NCBI GenBank assembly: GCA_949126835.1
Contig: OX421506.1
Coordinates: 18,576,215 to 18,640,214 of the forward strand
Direction of reading: 5' to 3'
Length of the DNA stretch: 64,000 nt
DNA from: Anisus vortex
Lineage: Eukaryota; Mollusca; Gastropoda; Planorbidae
Shown: positions 45,894 through 58,216 of the stretch, piece after piece
Layout: every line of letters starts with the position of its first letter
Position numbering within the stretch: position 1 is the first letter of the stretch
The notes under the pieces: model-generated
Database searches by the model: none
Told to the model about the DNA's origin: nothing
Seen by the model: the letters and a program-made list of their open reading frames with translations, nothing else
Program-made: the position numbers and the translations under genes

Positions 45894-46258
45894 TCTGTCT
45901 AGTAGTCTGTCTGTTATCTGTCTGTTATTTGTCTAGTAGTCTGTCTGTTATCTGTCTGTTATCTGTCTAGTAGTCTGTCTGTTATCTGTCTATTAGTCTG
46001 TCTGTTATCTGTCTAGTAGTCTGTCTGTTATCTGTCTAGTAGTCTGTCTGTTATCTGTCTAGTAGTATGTCTGTTATCTGTCTAGTAGTCTGTCTGTTAT
46101 CTGTCTAGTAGTCTGTCTGTTATCTGTCTAGTAGTCTGTCTGTTATCTGTCTAGTAGTCTGTCTGTTATCTGTCTAGTAGTCTGTCTGTTATCTGTCTAG
46201 TAGTCTGTCTGTTATCTGTCTAGTAGTCTGTCTGTTATCTGTCTAGTAGTCTGTCTGT
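45894..46258. repeat. 23-bp minisatellite, about 15 copies
   Basis: Unit TCTGTCTGTTATCTGTCTAG plus TAG, with few substitutions. Confidence 0.95.
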
Positions 46259-46814
46259 TTTAAAATGTTTCATGTTGATTCGTTTTGTTTTTTTCTTTCT
46301 TGTATTTCATATTCCAAACATTTCTTAGTTTTCAAATTTTAGCGCCAACTAGTGTAGTAAAAGCACGTAACACCGATTGTATTATGTATGGCCTATGTTG
46401 GTGAATGGAGTTACCGAGGTAACGATTAGCAGCTTCGGTATCCACATAAACAAGGGGACTGGGTGGCCAGCCTACATTACGTTACCAAACTAACTTCAGA
46501 TATAGATCAGGGTAGGACTCATGCACAAACTACTTACACTGTGGAAAAAAAAATGAAATTGCACCTGCCTGGATCCGAACAAGAAATCTTCGCACAATCC
46601 AACGCGTTGGCTCTGAGCCATGTGTCCATATTAGTGGTATATTACTTTCAATAATATGTGAAATAAAGTCGTACTTTATCCACGAATCTATCTCTATAGA
46701 CTTAAGACAAAGGAAATGTTCCGATTATTGAATTCTAAAGGCCGATTCCGGAGCAGAGCCCTCAAAAGGTACTCACACGACAAATGAACAGAATAAAAGA
46801 TGCGATGGTATGAA
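46259..46814. other. Spacer with weak tRNA-like block
   Basis: 46,560-46,630 on the minus strand has ATGGCTCAGAGCCAACGCGT and TTGTTCGGATCCAGGCAGG, vaguely like boxes A and B. It does not fold into a convincing tRNA by eye. Confidence 0.35.
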
Positions 46815-47019
46815 GCTGGGGCACAGAAACCTACGGAACGCTTGCCAGACTTGGCGATTTTCAATGGCATTGTATAAGACACCCTCTCCTCCCCCCCCCC
46901 CCCCCCCGCTACCAAAAAAAAAAGGCAATTCAAATAAAATATCTTTTAGAGAAAAAGACCAGGATGACGTGTTGCACGCTGTATAAATTAGAAATCCTAC
47001 TTTGCCACACTATTATCTG
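46815..47019 (+). mobile_element. Short hAT element, degraded, with 17-base C run
   Basis: CACAGAAACCTACGGAACGC, CTTGCCAGACTTGG, TTTTCAATGGCATTG then GAAATCCTACTTTGCCACAC TATTATC match the family order. Both termini are damaged. The C run (46,891-46,907) sits where the copy at 19,608 also has a C run. Confidence 0.72.
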
Positions 47020-47933
47020 ATTTTTTTACGCACATTTTTTTTTTTACTTTTAAGCATTGTAAATTTTGAGCTGACTCTAGCCTAGCCAGCGTTCTACTTT
47101 TAATAGAATATCAAGTTTTTAGACCTAGATCTAATCTATATTTCTTTTACTTTAGAAAATGTGAGACATTTTGTTATCTCTATTATCTCTGACTAGTATG
47201 TTTCTTGTTGTATACATAGGCGACCCCCTGAACATTCTTTCTGTTCAACCAGAAAGTGGGTAGGTGGCAACATATTTGGTTGCTAAGGAGTAAACGATTC
47301 AAATATTAAAATAAAAAATATACTGGGCTTGTCCTGTCATTGTGAAGATATCTCTCGCTTACAATACTACTCGGTCACATTTCACATTTATCAACTTCAA
47401 TTATTTTCAATAGAACGAGGGATATGAACTTGTAGGTTTAATAATGTCAGATAATTTTTGTTAAAGATGTATGATTATCTCTCCTTAGTAAATTATTTCC
47501 CTTCGTATTATAAATCTACAATAACTATACAAAAAAATATTTCAACAACAAAAGAAAACGCATTGTTGTTTTAAAGTATGTCATCTGGTTAGCAAATAGA
47601 AACTTAAGCAGTGGCGTATCCTTGAAAGTTAAGTCATAGAGGGGTTGGCTTCTTTGTTCAAAATATTAATGTATATATTATACAATAAAAAAAAAAGAAT
47701 TCGTATGATGCGTTTAAACTTTTAATAAAACTTTGAAAAGTGACCATAGCTGAATAAAACTGAAAATTTTCATTTTGATAATTTATTAAAGTTATTTTTT
47801 TTTAAGTTATTAATTTGCAACGGCACTTGAAAGAAAGTTGCCGGCTCTATTTTTCTTTATTTCTGTTCAGATATTACAAGAACACCACAAACACTGTTTC
47901 TACTGACTGTTCGTTCATTTTAAGCCTATAGAG
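47020..47933. other. AT-rich spacer
   Basis: No feature recognised beyond the eight bases forming the left target duplication of the next element. Confidence 0.5.
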
Positions 47934-48260
47934 CAGGGGTCGGGACCCCATGGCTCTTTTGATGGCTGCATCTGGCTCGCAGACAAATGTTCGATTATTA
48001 AAAATTTGTTTTTTTAGACTTTTTGATCTATATATTACTTGCATATTAATATTTCATTCTACAAATGCGCTAAAGTCTACTGCAGCTCATCATCAGAAGA
48101 ATTCAGAGACATAATTATTGTACTTTGGGTGTTGACATTACACAAAATGCACACATTTACTTGAATTTTTAGATTTAAATTAATGTATGGCTCTCACAGA
48201 ATTACTTTTCAAAATATGTGGTGTACATGGCTCTCTCAGAAAAAAGGTTCCCGACCCCTG
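47934..48260. mobile_element. Non-autonomous hAT of another subfamily, 327 bp, perfect TSD
   Basis: Ends CAGGGGTCGGGACCCCATGG and AGGTTCCCGACCCCTG, with CTATAGAG exactly on both sides (47,926-47,933 and 48,261-48,268). Internal ATGGCTCTTTTGATGGCTGC and an inverted-like TGTACATGGCTCTCTCAG set it apart from the GGCACGCG family. No coding capacity. Confidence 0.93.
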
Positions 48261-48268
48261 CTATAGAG

Positions 48269-49273
48269 TGACAAGAGATTAAGCTCATTCGCAATGCTCA
48301 TTGATATTCAAGCAAGGCTTGGTACTTTAGTAATAATTGTAGTGTTTTAATTGTAAAAAGTATTTATGAAAATCTATTGGCTTCCAATATGTGAATTTCT
48401 AGATTTGCGTGTATTGGGCTATGAAATCATTTATATATTTATATATGTATGCCAGAATGTATGCTGCTATAGCCAATTACTTCATTTTCTATTTTTATTG
48501 TAGAGTGAAAGTTCTATTCAGCTTTATCAATTCTTTTAGAAGCATGAATTGTAATATAGGGAGAAGAAACGAATTCCGGAACAATCAGGGCAACCCATGA
48601 TAGAGCCAGAGGAAAAAGAAAGGACGATAAATCTTGGTATGAAATGTCACAGATTTCTTATAGTTGAAGGGGGGCTAATGAAGACTGGTAAAGTAGACTG
48701 CCAACTATGCAGAGTAAATGTCAGGGGGAGAGAAAGCGTGCATTACTGGAAAGAACAAATGGAGAGGACGGAATGTTTTTTTTTTTTATGGGAAAGAAAG
48801 TTGGCAGGTGAGTATGACGTCACAGAAGGGAAAGTGTTGAGTGTTAAAGACACAATAGGGTAGACTTTAGAAAAAGAGTGCATAATAATAAAATAAGTAT
48901 AGATATATTACATTGAAATAAGATATACAGGTAGAAAGATGGAAGTAGTAGATAGACAACATATACATTTCATAAGCTTATTTGTATACATGAGATTTAG
49001 TGAGATTTGAAGAGATAGATTTATTACATGAAATATATTACAAAGATATAAATATTACATAAAGATATAAAGAAAATTGATTGCATAGAAAGAAAAACAT
49101 ACAAAGAGATGTTTTGAAAGGTAGATTACATATATAAAAAAAGATAGATATATACATACACATACTTGAAATAAATAAATTACAACTACATAACACAAGC
49201 ATGTATATAATTGTTATTATTATATTGTTATTATTGTCTCATTCCGTTTTCCATATTTAAATTTCCTTTTACA
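48269..49273. other. Spacer with GATA-like stretch
   Basis: Frame 48,597-48,863 (88 codons) has no recognisable domain. 48,815-48,822 is a TGACGTCA. 48,890-49,160 is AGATATA-rich. Confidence 0.45.
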
Positions 49274-49281
49274 GCCTAGAC

Positions 49282-49490
49282 CAAGGGTCGGCAACCTTTG
49301 GATAATAGTTTGCCAAAGTAAGGTTTTTAATTCATTCAGCGTGTCAACAACCTAGATATCGTCTAGGTTTATAACTCAAATTTGGGTAGAAAAGTCTTAA
49401 ATTGCCTTTTTTTTGTCTTCCGCGTGTCATTTAAAAATCGCTCTGCGTGCCAAGAATCGTGGCTCGCGCGCCGTCTGTTGCCGACCCCTG
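49282..49490 (-). mobile_element. Short non-autonomous hAT, 209 bp, inverted
   Basis: Begins CAAGGGTCGGCAACCTTTGG and ends GTTGCCGACCCCTG. Flanks are GCCTAGAC on the left and GCCTTAGAC on the right, the same with one extra T. The interior is both family subterminal regions. Confidence 0.88.
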
Positions 49491-49498
49491 GCCTTAGA

Positions 49499-50494
49499 CT
49501 GCGAGACACTGCAAGTCCCGTCTCTCTAACGAACAAATCTTTCTTTACACAACTTAGTATTCGGCTCCAAAGCTTTTCTTGCAAGCAATCATGTCTAATG
49601 GTATACAGCTCTCAAAGATCGAATGATTTAGAAAAGAAATAAAATTTTAAGAAATGCATTATAATGTAAATAGCCGAATTTTTGTTTATAAACAGACGCA
49701 AAGATAGACTAATGTAGACATTGAAAAAGACGTGTGTAATTATGGAAAGTTTTATTTCACTGAATACAATCTGATATAACCCTTTTTATTTTATTTATTG
49801 TCAATTTATAAAACTTATAGTAGACAGTAATAAACCAAGAAATAGATAACTATCAAGAAAACTATCTAGAAGAAAAAATATATGCCACTAAATAAAACGT
49901 ATCAACCCATTTTCATATATTATATTATAACACGTAATAAGATAAACTTAAAATACAGACGCTATGGGCAATAAATTTAAAGTAATGCTGAGAAATTAAG
50001 AGCTCCAATATAATTAACAACAACTAAAAAACAAAAAAAATCTTGAAAACAACTAAAAAAAAAAAGAAAAGATATAAGGTGCATCAGAGTTAGAATGGTG
50101 TTATGGAAAATGTGTGGAAATCTATTAATAGAACGGTACAATTTTCTCCAGAATTTGGTGTTTTTAGAGTTAAGGTGCTCTTCTCTTTTTGACATATCAC
50201 CCAATCTATTTCTACTGCAGTAGAAAGGCCTCGAGACGATAATATATCAAATATCAAATATCTATTGACGTATGTAATTGACGTTATGATTTTTTTTCCC
50301 AACATGATTCAGGTAAAGTTAAGGTAAGTATTTATTTCTTGCCCGCGGCATAGAGAGGATATTGTGGCGGAACCTTTTTTTTTAAATAGGGTAACTGATA
50401 GCATGGTTATATGAAAATTTGGTGGAGATTATATATACGTATTTATCCATCAATCTATAGAATTATCTCTCTGTATATCTAGATGTGTGCCTAT
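49499..50494. other. AT-rich spacer
   Basis: Short frames here have no known family. Nothing else recognised. Confidence 0.5.
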
Positions 50495-50785
50495 GTTTAG
50501 AAATTTAGAAATACAACCCAATAACAATCTGTTGCAATGTTCAGATAAACATAAGGACAAAAACACCTTCCTTGTCCCTTATGCGAGAACAATTGCATTT
50601 TAGTACTCTTTCTTTTCGAGTGGCATTCGGGCATGGAATGGCTTGCCTGAACAAACAAAAAAAAACCAGTAGCTTAACATCGTGTAAAACATAAATGAAA
50701 ATGCAAGTCTAGACTCGGACCACGGATGAGTGTAGGACGCAATAATCTTCTGTATAGAAAGAGCGTCTGTAATTTATAAGATAAC
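50495..50785 (+). pseudogene. LINE ORF2 terminus and 3' tail
   Basis: TTTAGAAATACAACCCAATA onward matches the minus-strand LINE near 32,880. GGAATGGCTTGCCTGAACAA encodes the NGLPEQ end. The tail is GGACCACGGATGAGTGTAGG, AGCGTCTGTAATTTATAAGA TAA. It is immediately followed by the TATC array. Confidence 0.8.
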
Positions 50786-51047
50786 ATGTTTCTATCTGAC
50801 CATCTATCTGTTTGTCTATCATTTAATCAGTGTTTTCTGTCAGTTTCTCCGCCTATCTTTCTAAAGAACTTCTTTTTTGTCTGTGTATCTATAAAGCTTT
50901 CATGCTTTCTATCTATCTTTCTGCCGGTCTGTCTATCTATCTGTTTGCTTATCTATCAATCGATCAAACTATCAATATAATTTTTTTTCTCTCCCTTACT
51001 CCCTCTCTCTATCTGTCTATCTATCTATCTATCTATCTATATATCTG

Positions 51048-51090
<43 letters not shown>

Positions 51091-51352
51091 ATCTATCTAT
51101 CCATCCATGCATCTATCTATCTATCTATCATATATCTATCTATCTATCTATTTATCTATCTATTTATCTATCTATTTATCTATCTATGTATCTATCTATC
51201 TATCTATTTATCTATCTATCTACATATCTATCTATATATCTATTTATTTATCTATACATCTATCTATCTTATCTATTTATGTATCTATCTTATCTATCTT
51301 ATCTATTTATCTATCTATCATCTATCTATCTATCTATCTATCTATCTTATCT
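50786..51352. repeat. TATC microsatellite, about 0.5 kb
   Basis: Interrupted (CTAT)n beginning where the LINE tail (ATAAGATAA) ends, so it may have grown from that tail. The 223-codon frame through it is not a gene. Confidence 0.93.
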
Positions 51353-51992
51353 ATGAAGCTGTTAATCGCATCTTCCCTATGTTTGCGGGATACGTTGTCC
51401 CAGCTAGCATAACAGCGTCTTGTTTCTCTGATCGTTGCGTTAAAATTATCAAACAGTTTACACACTTGCATGTATTCAAAGCCAAGCTCCTCCACCACTA
51501 ATGTGCTTTTGCGCGGAATGTGCTATTCATAAATAACTGCCATGTCAAAAGCATGTTTAGAAGGCTTTGACAGTCAATGTCGTTTCAAAACATCCCTTTT
51601 TTGTGTATGTGGCCACGAATGGATATTACAGGGACAGTTTGAGCACACTGGCAAATTGACAGACATGAACACACACACGCACACCAACACTCATCAACGC
51701 ACAAACACACGAACGGGACTCCGAGGGCACAAAGACGTTTCACACTTTGTCCAACTCTGTTGACAGTCTCGTGTAACGAGGGGGAAGGAAGTCATCTCTA
51801 TTTTCTGCACAAGTTATGCAGAGTTATGATCCTTGACGAGTACACCCTCCAATGAAAAGCGTTCTAGACAAAAACGCCAAGTTCCGGATAGCCAATCGAT
51901 GCTCATTTTTCTTCCCTATTTTTTTATCTGCACTGATCTAGTTGTTTTCTTTCATTATTTTTTCTTTCGTTCCCTTTGCCCCCTCTCGTTAT

Positions 51993-52050
<58 letters not shown>

Positions 52051-53344
52051 TGAGTTGAATGCAAAATGAATCTCAGTTTTTTTCTTCCCTCGTCTTTTTT
52101 TGTAGGATGCAATAAGATTACGTCACATGACTGTGTCGATTAGTCAGAATTAATCAAGCGAAAATGTAATTGTAAAGATCTTAGAATGATGCAATTTTTT
52201 TTTGCCACGGATGGGAGAAAAAAAGAAAGACGGGGGGGGGGGGTAAGGGGGGCAGGGGAATGTGTGTGTTTTATTTATCCAAACCAGAATAACATAAAAT
52301 ATGAAGGTTATCGTATCGTATTTGGATAAAAAGAATACTTTAAAATAATGTGAAACCGTCTCCATGGAGAAACAGTAGGTCTTTTCGAAAAATTGAGAGT
52401 CAGTACCAAATTGATTACCTAAACCTAACCCTAATCCTTGTGTCTGTTTAAAAAAAAAAAAGCAGTTTTAAGTACTTTTAAGGCAATGTTTTGGGTCACA
52501 AAAAGTTGAACCGGAAAAAGCAATCATAGACAGAAGTGAACCAGGATTTATCCACTCATCGTTCACTGACCGGTTCCTATCATAATTCACATCAGTAAAA
52601 GGATTCAATTCACAATCCGTTGATTCATTACCACGAAACCACACCGAGTCCGCTCTTTTTTTTCGTTTCGCAATATTCATTTCACCTTTTTCTTTTCTTT
52701 TCCAAAACATTTTCATGAATTATATTTTTATTGTACGGTTCACTCCATTGCGAGACCTTCTTTTCATTAACACAGATTTCTGTTTTCCAACAAAAGGACC
52801 TTTTTTCTCATGCAATTCCATCAGTCCCAGCAAATCACAATCAAAATTCAACAGACGCCCCTCTTCTATCCAACCACCTTACTATCTCTTTTCTCAAAGC
52901 ACCAGAGAGCAATCCTACGAAACTATTATTTGAACGGCTTCTTTTCTTCCCGTGTTTTTATCTTCTCTTTCACTTTCTTCTGTTTTTTTCTTTCCTTTTG
53001 TTTTCTTTCTCCTCCCCCCCCCCTCCCCTCTCGTTAAGTTATTTTTGAAGCTCCTTCAATTCTTTGTCCAGATTTTTTTTGTTCTCTCGTCACCACGTGA
53101 TATCATCGGCTGCCCGGGTGGGCCTTTTATGTGTTTCTTTCCCCCCCTTCCCCGGCCTCTCCCCCTACCCCCCCCCCCCACACACACACACCTCGCCGTT
53201 ATATTTTGACCGCTGCTCATTTTTACGTTTGTCACCACGATGACACACAAACACATACACGACAATCACTAGACTCAATGTGTGTCCCGAGAAGACTCGA
53301 AACCCAAGAAGTTTCAGTCAGCATAATTGGCATGCATAATTGAG
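51353..53344. other. Spacer with GT and C/G runs
   Basis: (GT)n at about 51,998-52,048, a G run near 52,222-52,232, and C-rich blocks at 53,013-53,030 and 53,135-53,180. A CAC run also occurs near 53,180. Frames at 51,357-51,501 and 52,715-53,343 have no recognised domain. Confidence 0.5.
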
Positions 53345-53790
53345 TCCAGGAAAATACAAAAGAATATCTGTTGACATAATTGTGTCTTGGCATTAAGACA
53401 CTAGACTATCTGTTGACATAATAGAGTCTTGGCATTAAGACACTAGACTATCTGTTGACATAATAGAGTCTTGGCATTAAGACACTAGACTATCTGTTGA
53501 CATAATGGAGTCTTGGAATAAAGACACTAGACTATCTGTTGACATAATGGAGTCTTGAAATTAAGACACTAGACTATCTGTTGACATAATTGAGTCTTGG
53601 CATTAAGACACTAGACTATCTGTTGACATAATTGAGTCTTGGCATTAAGACACTAGACTATCTGTTGACATAATGGAGTCTTGGCATTAAGACACTAGAC
53701 TATCTGTTGACATAATAGAGTCTTGGAATAAAGACACTAGACTATCTGTTGACATAATGGAGTCCCGGAATATTAAAACAATAACAACTT
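53345..53790. repeat. 42-bp minisatellite, about 10 copies
   Basis: Unit CTATCTGTTGACATAATGGA plus GTCTTGGCATTAAGACACTA GA, with T/A/G variation after ATAAT. Degenerate units resume at 54,306-54,500 beyond the inserted hAT element. Confidence 0.95.
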
Positions 53791-53839
53791 TAGACTATCT
53801 TTTTCCTTAATAAGGTTCCGAAAACTAAAACTATTAAAC

Positions 53840-54304
53840 CAACGTTCGGCAACCTACGGCACGCGTGCCACAGCGTTACGCGAAACAAACTACCATCACC
53901 AACCTTCAAGAGGGAGATTTTTTTCGTTAAATATGTCGTCTGTTAAATTTCAAGAAAGTCTGTGTGAAAAGATCTCATCGTTGGGCTTGCGATCTTATAG
54001 CTTCCCGCCCTTAAATTGACTCACAGGCAAGCCAAGTCTCATCTACGCAAAATCGTAACCAATTCTCAGGTAGCAGAAGCTTACGTGAAAGTAAATTATC
54101 ACCAACAGTTTGTGTTTGACTTCTGCATGGTTTCGCTGTAAAGCGCCTTTGCTTTTGGCATTATTCACGATACGGCAATTTATTCATTGTGTTATAAACA
54201 AAAAATGTGGCAGAGCAGTTTGACTTTCAGACTGTTGGTTGGCGCGCTGCATAAATTAGAAAACCTTCTTTAGTATACTTGTATCCAACGGTTGCCGCTC
54301 CCTG
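53840..54304 (+). mobile_element. hAT element inserted in the minisatellite, 465 bp
   Basis: Left CAACGTTCGGCAACCTACGG CACGCGTGCCA, right CAACGGTTGCCGCTCCCTG. Repeat units of the 42-bp array lie on both sides. Interior sequence (GATCTCATCGTTGGGCTTGC) may be transposase-derived, but no frame survives. Confidence 0.8.
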
Positions 54305-54762
54305 CATTAGAATATCTGTTGACTTAATGGAGTATATAATGAAATATATAAGGACAACATTATGTTTAAAAAAACACTAGGCTATCTATTGATATAATGG
54401 GATCCAGGAAATTAAAAATGTTGACTACAAGAACATCTGCTGGCATAATGGAGTCCTTAAAAAGAGAAGAATAATAGTGGACTATCTGTTGAGACAACTG
54501 AGCTAAGGAAACACAGGAAAAATATTCGAGTGTTGCAGTCTCGGAAATGAAAAACACGAGACGTTCTTGTATCGGAATCCTAAAAGGGGATACAATTAAA
54601 ACCATTAAAAACTACCCCAAAAAAAGTAGCAATAATAAAATCACCAGAAAATTTCTTTCCATGATGAATGAAACCAAAACAACAAGGAAATAAAATAATC
54701 TGTATCAATCCAGTAATGAAAAAAGGATTCCAGCAATAAAGAAAAGACAGCGATGAGTGTAA

Positions 54763-55030
54763 TAAGGAAATCGTTTTATAGGGGTAAGGACATCGTTTTA
54801 TAGGGGTAAGGACATCGTTTTATGGGGGTAAGGACATCGTTTTATAGGGGTAAGGACATCGTTTTATAGGGGTAAGGACATCGTTTTATAGGGGTAAGGA
54901 CATCGTTTTATAGGGGTAAGGACATCGTTTTATAGGGGTAAGGACATCGTTTTATAGGGGTAAGGACATCGTTTTATGGGGGTAAGGACATCGTTTTATA
55001 GGGGTAAGGACATCGTTTTATGGGGGGTAA
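54763..55030. repeat. 22-bp minisatellite, about 12 copies
   Basis: Unit AAGGACATCGTTTTATAGGG GT, nearly invariant except for some TATGGG. It passes into a related set of 30-37-base units (GGACATCAGTTTATTGTATG) to about 55,175. Confidence 0.95.
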
Positions 55031-56041
55031 GTTTGTTGTATGGACGGCAATACAAAAAGAAATCAGTTTATTATATGGAGGGAAATATATATGGACATCA
55101 GTTTATTGTATGGAGGGAAATATATCAGGACATCAGTTTATTGTACGGAGGGCAATACATAAGGACATTGATTGTAGAACAGCGTGACTTGTAAGACTAA
55201 AGATAGCTTCTCTTAGAGCAGGGGTCGGCAACCTTTTGCTTATTGTGTGCCAAACTAGGATTTCTAAATCATTCAGCGTGCCAACAGCATGAAAGTCAAA
55301 CTGCTCTACTATATTATTTTTATAAGACAATTTATTTAGTGCCGTAGCAAAACCAAGACCAAAAGAAAAGGAGCCTTATAGAGAAAATCATTAAAGCGTC
55401 TTATAGTTAATAACAAATAGACATGTTTGTTATTAGCATCTTTTTTTTAAATCCATTCATAGCTAATACCAAATAGCATATATCAACTTATACATTAATG
55501 GTTAATGTATCAACGTGAGACATTATTCTAGTAATAACTTTAAAATTTGATCTCTGCGTATCTAGAGATTTCAAATTATACATTGATGGCATACAGTTGA
55601 AGATTTAAAATTGCTATTATAGCAGAATAAATACGAAGTTTTCATACAAACTGGGTAGCTAATGTAATGTTTAGAACCGTACATATACATTTCTTAATCA
55701 TATAATATTTATATAATTTTCAACTATATTTTATAGTTTGATCATTTTAAAGTTTTAAAATGAAAGTCATTAATTTTTTTTTTTAAAGGAAACAAAAAAG
55801 AAACATTAGAAATATTAAAGCCAAAAAAAAAGGTTAATTATCTCCCTTTAATACAATTCTCCTAATTTGATGCTAGTGATGCCAAACGAGTTAAATTGTT
55901 TTAAATATAAAATATAACTAGTGTTGCTTTTAAATTATTATTTCTGTATACTAATTCAGCATTATGTTCTATTTCATTGTGTAATTAGTCGTATACAATA
56001 CATTTTCGTTGTAAATAAACAATTTCTGCATCAAAGTTTAT

Positions 56042-56498
56042 TTAAAGACCAAGTGAAGAGCTTTTTATCAAAATTGAGTTAACATTTGATTTTGATAGTA
56101 AATAGTGTATTCAGTATCTGAATGTTAAAAAAAACATTTATACAAAATATCAAAGATACATTTTAAGTAATTAGTTCAATATTTGCACTTAAATGTGTGT
56201 GTTTTTCGAAAGATTACTCCAAATCTCGTAGCCATTTGAGATGTTTTTATTTCCGGCAATATAGGAAAGTGACGTAACATAAAGGATTCCGACTAGGAAA
56301 AATGAATATTGTCACGTGTTTTGAATCTATTGCCACATGTTTTGAATCTTTTCCCGGTTCTTATTTTTAACAAAATGGTTAAATATAGATTTATAGCGTC
56401 TATTTTTATTTATTTATTTCCCTTGTGATACGTCACTGCCGTATGAGGCTATTCCAAATCTCGTTCCTTTGAGAAAAACCTCTTCACTTGGTCTTTAA
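56042..56498. mobile_element. TTAA-flanked MITE, copy 2 (457 bp), inverted, inside hAT
   Basis: The reverse complement of 28,454-28,910 with the same length and about three substitutions. TTAA at both ends. It interrupts the hAT element, so it is the younger of the two. Confidence 0.95.
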
Positions 56499-56689
56499 GG
56501 AGTTTTTTTTTAAACATTATTAATTACAATAGTTACATTATATAATCATGTCATATTTATTATATTAATAAAACAAACAAATTTGTTTAAGAAATAATTA
56601 TATTTATGTCTAATTACGATAGATGAGCATAAACACACTTTTGAATGTAATAAACACTCTTTTGAATGTAACTAGCATGTATCAATTTA

Positions 56690-57350
56690 TGAGCGATTTT
56701 TCCTTGAATGCTCTGCACAAAGGTTCAATGTCAGGTACATATTTAGTCACTTCTGAGTGGCCATGTTTAAGTGACCTCTTGGTATGCTAAAAACAGCTTA
56801 CATGTGCGATTAAAATGCTCACTAGTATAAATTAAACCAAAAGCTGAAAGTAGAGCGAATGCCTGGCAGCTGACAACAGATGACTTTCCTAAGGAGATAT
56901 TCCTTTCAGATTTTCCTCAAATCGTCACATTTCTATACCCAATTTTCGGATGTTTAAAATGAAAAAATAGCCCATTTACCTCCACTATAAAAAGATCCAG
57001 ATATAAGTAGTTTTTAGTAAGATCAAGCAGGTTAGGCTTGATGTGGTATGGAAACATGAGTCCATGAATTTAAAAGTCTTGCCTTTGTTTAGAAAACTCC
57101 TCAGTGAGTGCTTCATTGTACTTATAAAAAAGCTCATCCATCTTAATTTGCCTTAAATTAGGGAAAGTAAAATGTTTTGAAATTGATTTTACAGCTATAT
57201 GTGTACAGTTTCAATGCAGTTCAAGTGCTTTTCGACCCCATCTTTGTCAATGAAAGTTCAGTTCATTGAAATGTGTTGCCATGTCATTCAGAAACATCGG
57301 CTTCAACAGTAGGTTCTCCTCATTCAATACCGGAATTTTTGTTATAAGAT
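56690..57350 (-). pseudogene. Degraded hAT transposase C-terminal region
   Basis: The minus strand at about 56,960-56,830 reads CQAFALLSAFGLIYTSEHFN, resembling the hATC block usually read FGSTYTCE. Nearby TKYVPDIEPLCRAFKEKS resembles the final residues of such proteins. Numerous stops. Homologous sequence occurs at 22,960-23,500 and 309-550. Confidence 0.5.
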
Positions 57351-57699
57351 ACACCTTAATTGCTTCCAGACAAGAAACGTATCTATCCAAACTTTAACTA
57401 TAATCCGTATCACTTTCTTCTAGAAGAGACTTAAGAAACTATAAAATTGATTCTCTTAAACTAAATCGCAAGTCCATTGATGAGATTTTTGCACACAAAC
57501 GTTCCTGACCTAAAACAGTCGACATCCATTGTGATTCTCATGTAGTTCACCACGCAGCACCAATTAGTTATGCAGACGTACATTGTTTTGACTTGCATAA
57601 AAAAATCTTCTTGGAGATATTTCGCATGCCACTGAAAATAGTTCTGCGTGCCAAGTTTGGCACTCGATCCTTAGCTTGCCGACTCTTGTCTTAAAACAG

Positions 57700-58216
57700 A
57701 CATTTGTGCTGCAGCAGAGAAAATAATAATATGTTCTTGCATGGCAGTCCATTAAGTTGGAAAAGGTTGGGAAGGGGGGGGGAGAGAAGGTGGGTTGAAG
57801 CTGAGGGTGAGGGTGCGGGGGGCGGAGGGGGCTCCTAAGGGTGTTAATAGTTTAAGCGCTGTCCATTTAGATAGCCAGAATAGGCTTCAGCTCTGGGTGT
57901 TTCGCTGAAAAGGGGGCGGAGGATCAGGTTTCTTACATGGCCAAGTCACTATTGTGAAGGGAATGAAAGGATGAACAATGCCACCGTCTCCCCCCCCCCC
58001 CTTCCGCCCAATATCCCAAGACAAAATTTAAATAGGCTCTAGCAGATCGGCGTAGAGTTGGTAGTTAATGGTCTGGGGGGGGGGGAGGAAGGCGCTGTCT
58101 TTTTGGGTGTGTGTCTTAGTTGACGTGCAATTAACAGATTAGAGGTGAGGGAGGGGAGTAACAGGCGTGGATGGGGGAGGGAGTGAGGGAGGAAGGGGGA
58201 CAAAGAAAGGAGGTTA
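57700..58216 (+). promoter_or_regulatory. G-rich leader / putative 5' UTR of the LINE
   Basis: Strongly G-rich on the plus strand (GGGAAGGGGGGGGGAGAGAA, GCGGGGGGCGGAGGGGG, and two more G-rich blocks up to 58,200), with a C run near 57,990-58,001. A LINE internal promoter would be expected in this position, but no specific promoter element is visible. The short minus-strand frame at 58,039-58,389 is not supported. Confidence 0.5.

Larger units (their letters stand above)
55219..57688 (-). mobile_element. hAT transposon, 2.47 kb, inverted, with nested MITE
   Basis: Starts CAGGGGTCGGCAACCTTTTG and ends TTAGCTTGCCGACTCTTG. Flanks TCTTAGAG and TCTTAAAA match at 6 of 8. Its right-end features come first, so any transposase is on the minus strand. 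This is the longest family member here and serves as the reference for the relics at 300, 17,913 and 22,017. Confidence 0.88.

Noticed and set aside
46560..46630. tRNA gene on the minus strand
   Set aside because: Only loose box A and box B resemblance. I could not form an acceptor stem or a clean anticodon arm by eye.
48597..48863. 88-codon frame as a host gene
   Set aside because: No domain, a purine-rich start, and no sign of splice or promoter context.
50830..51501. 223-codon frame
   Set aside because: Most of it is the TATC array. The non-repeat tail matches nothing recognised.
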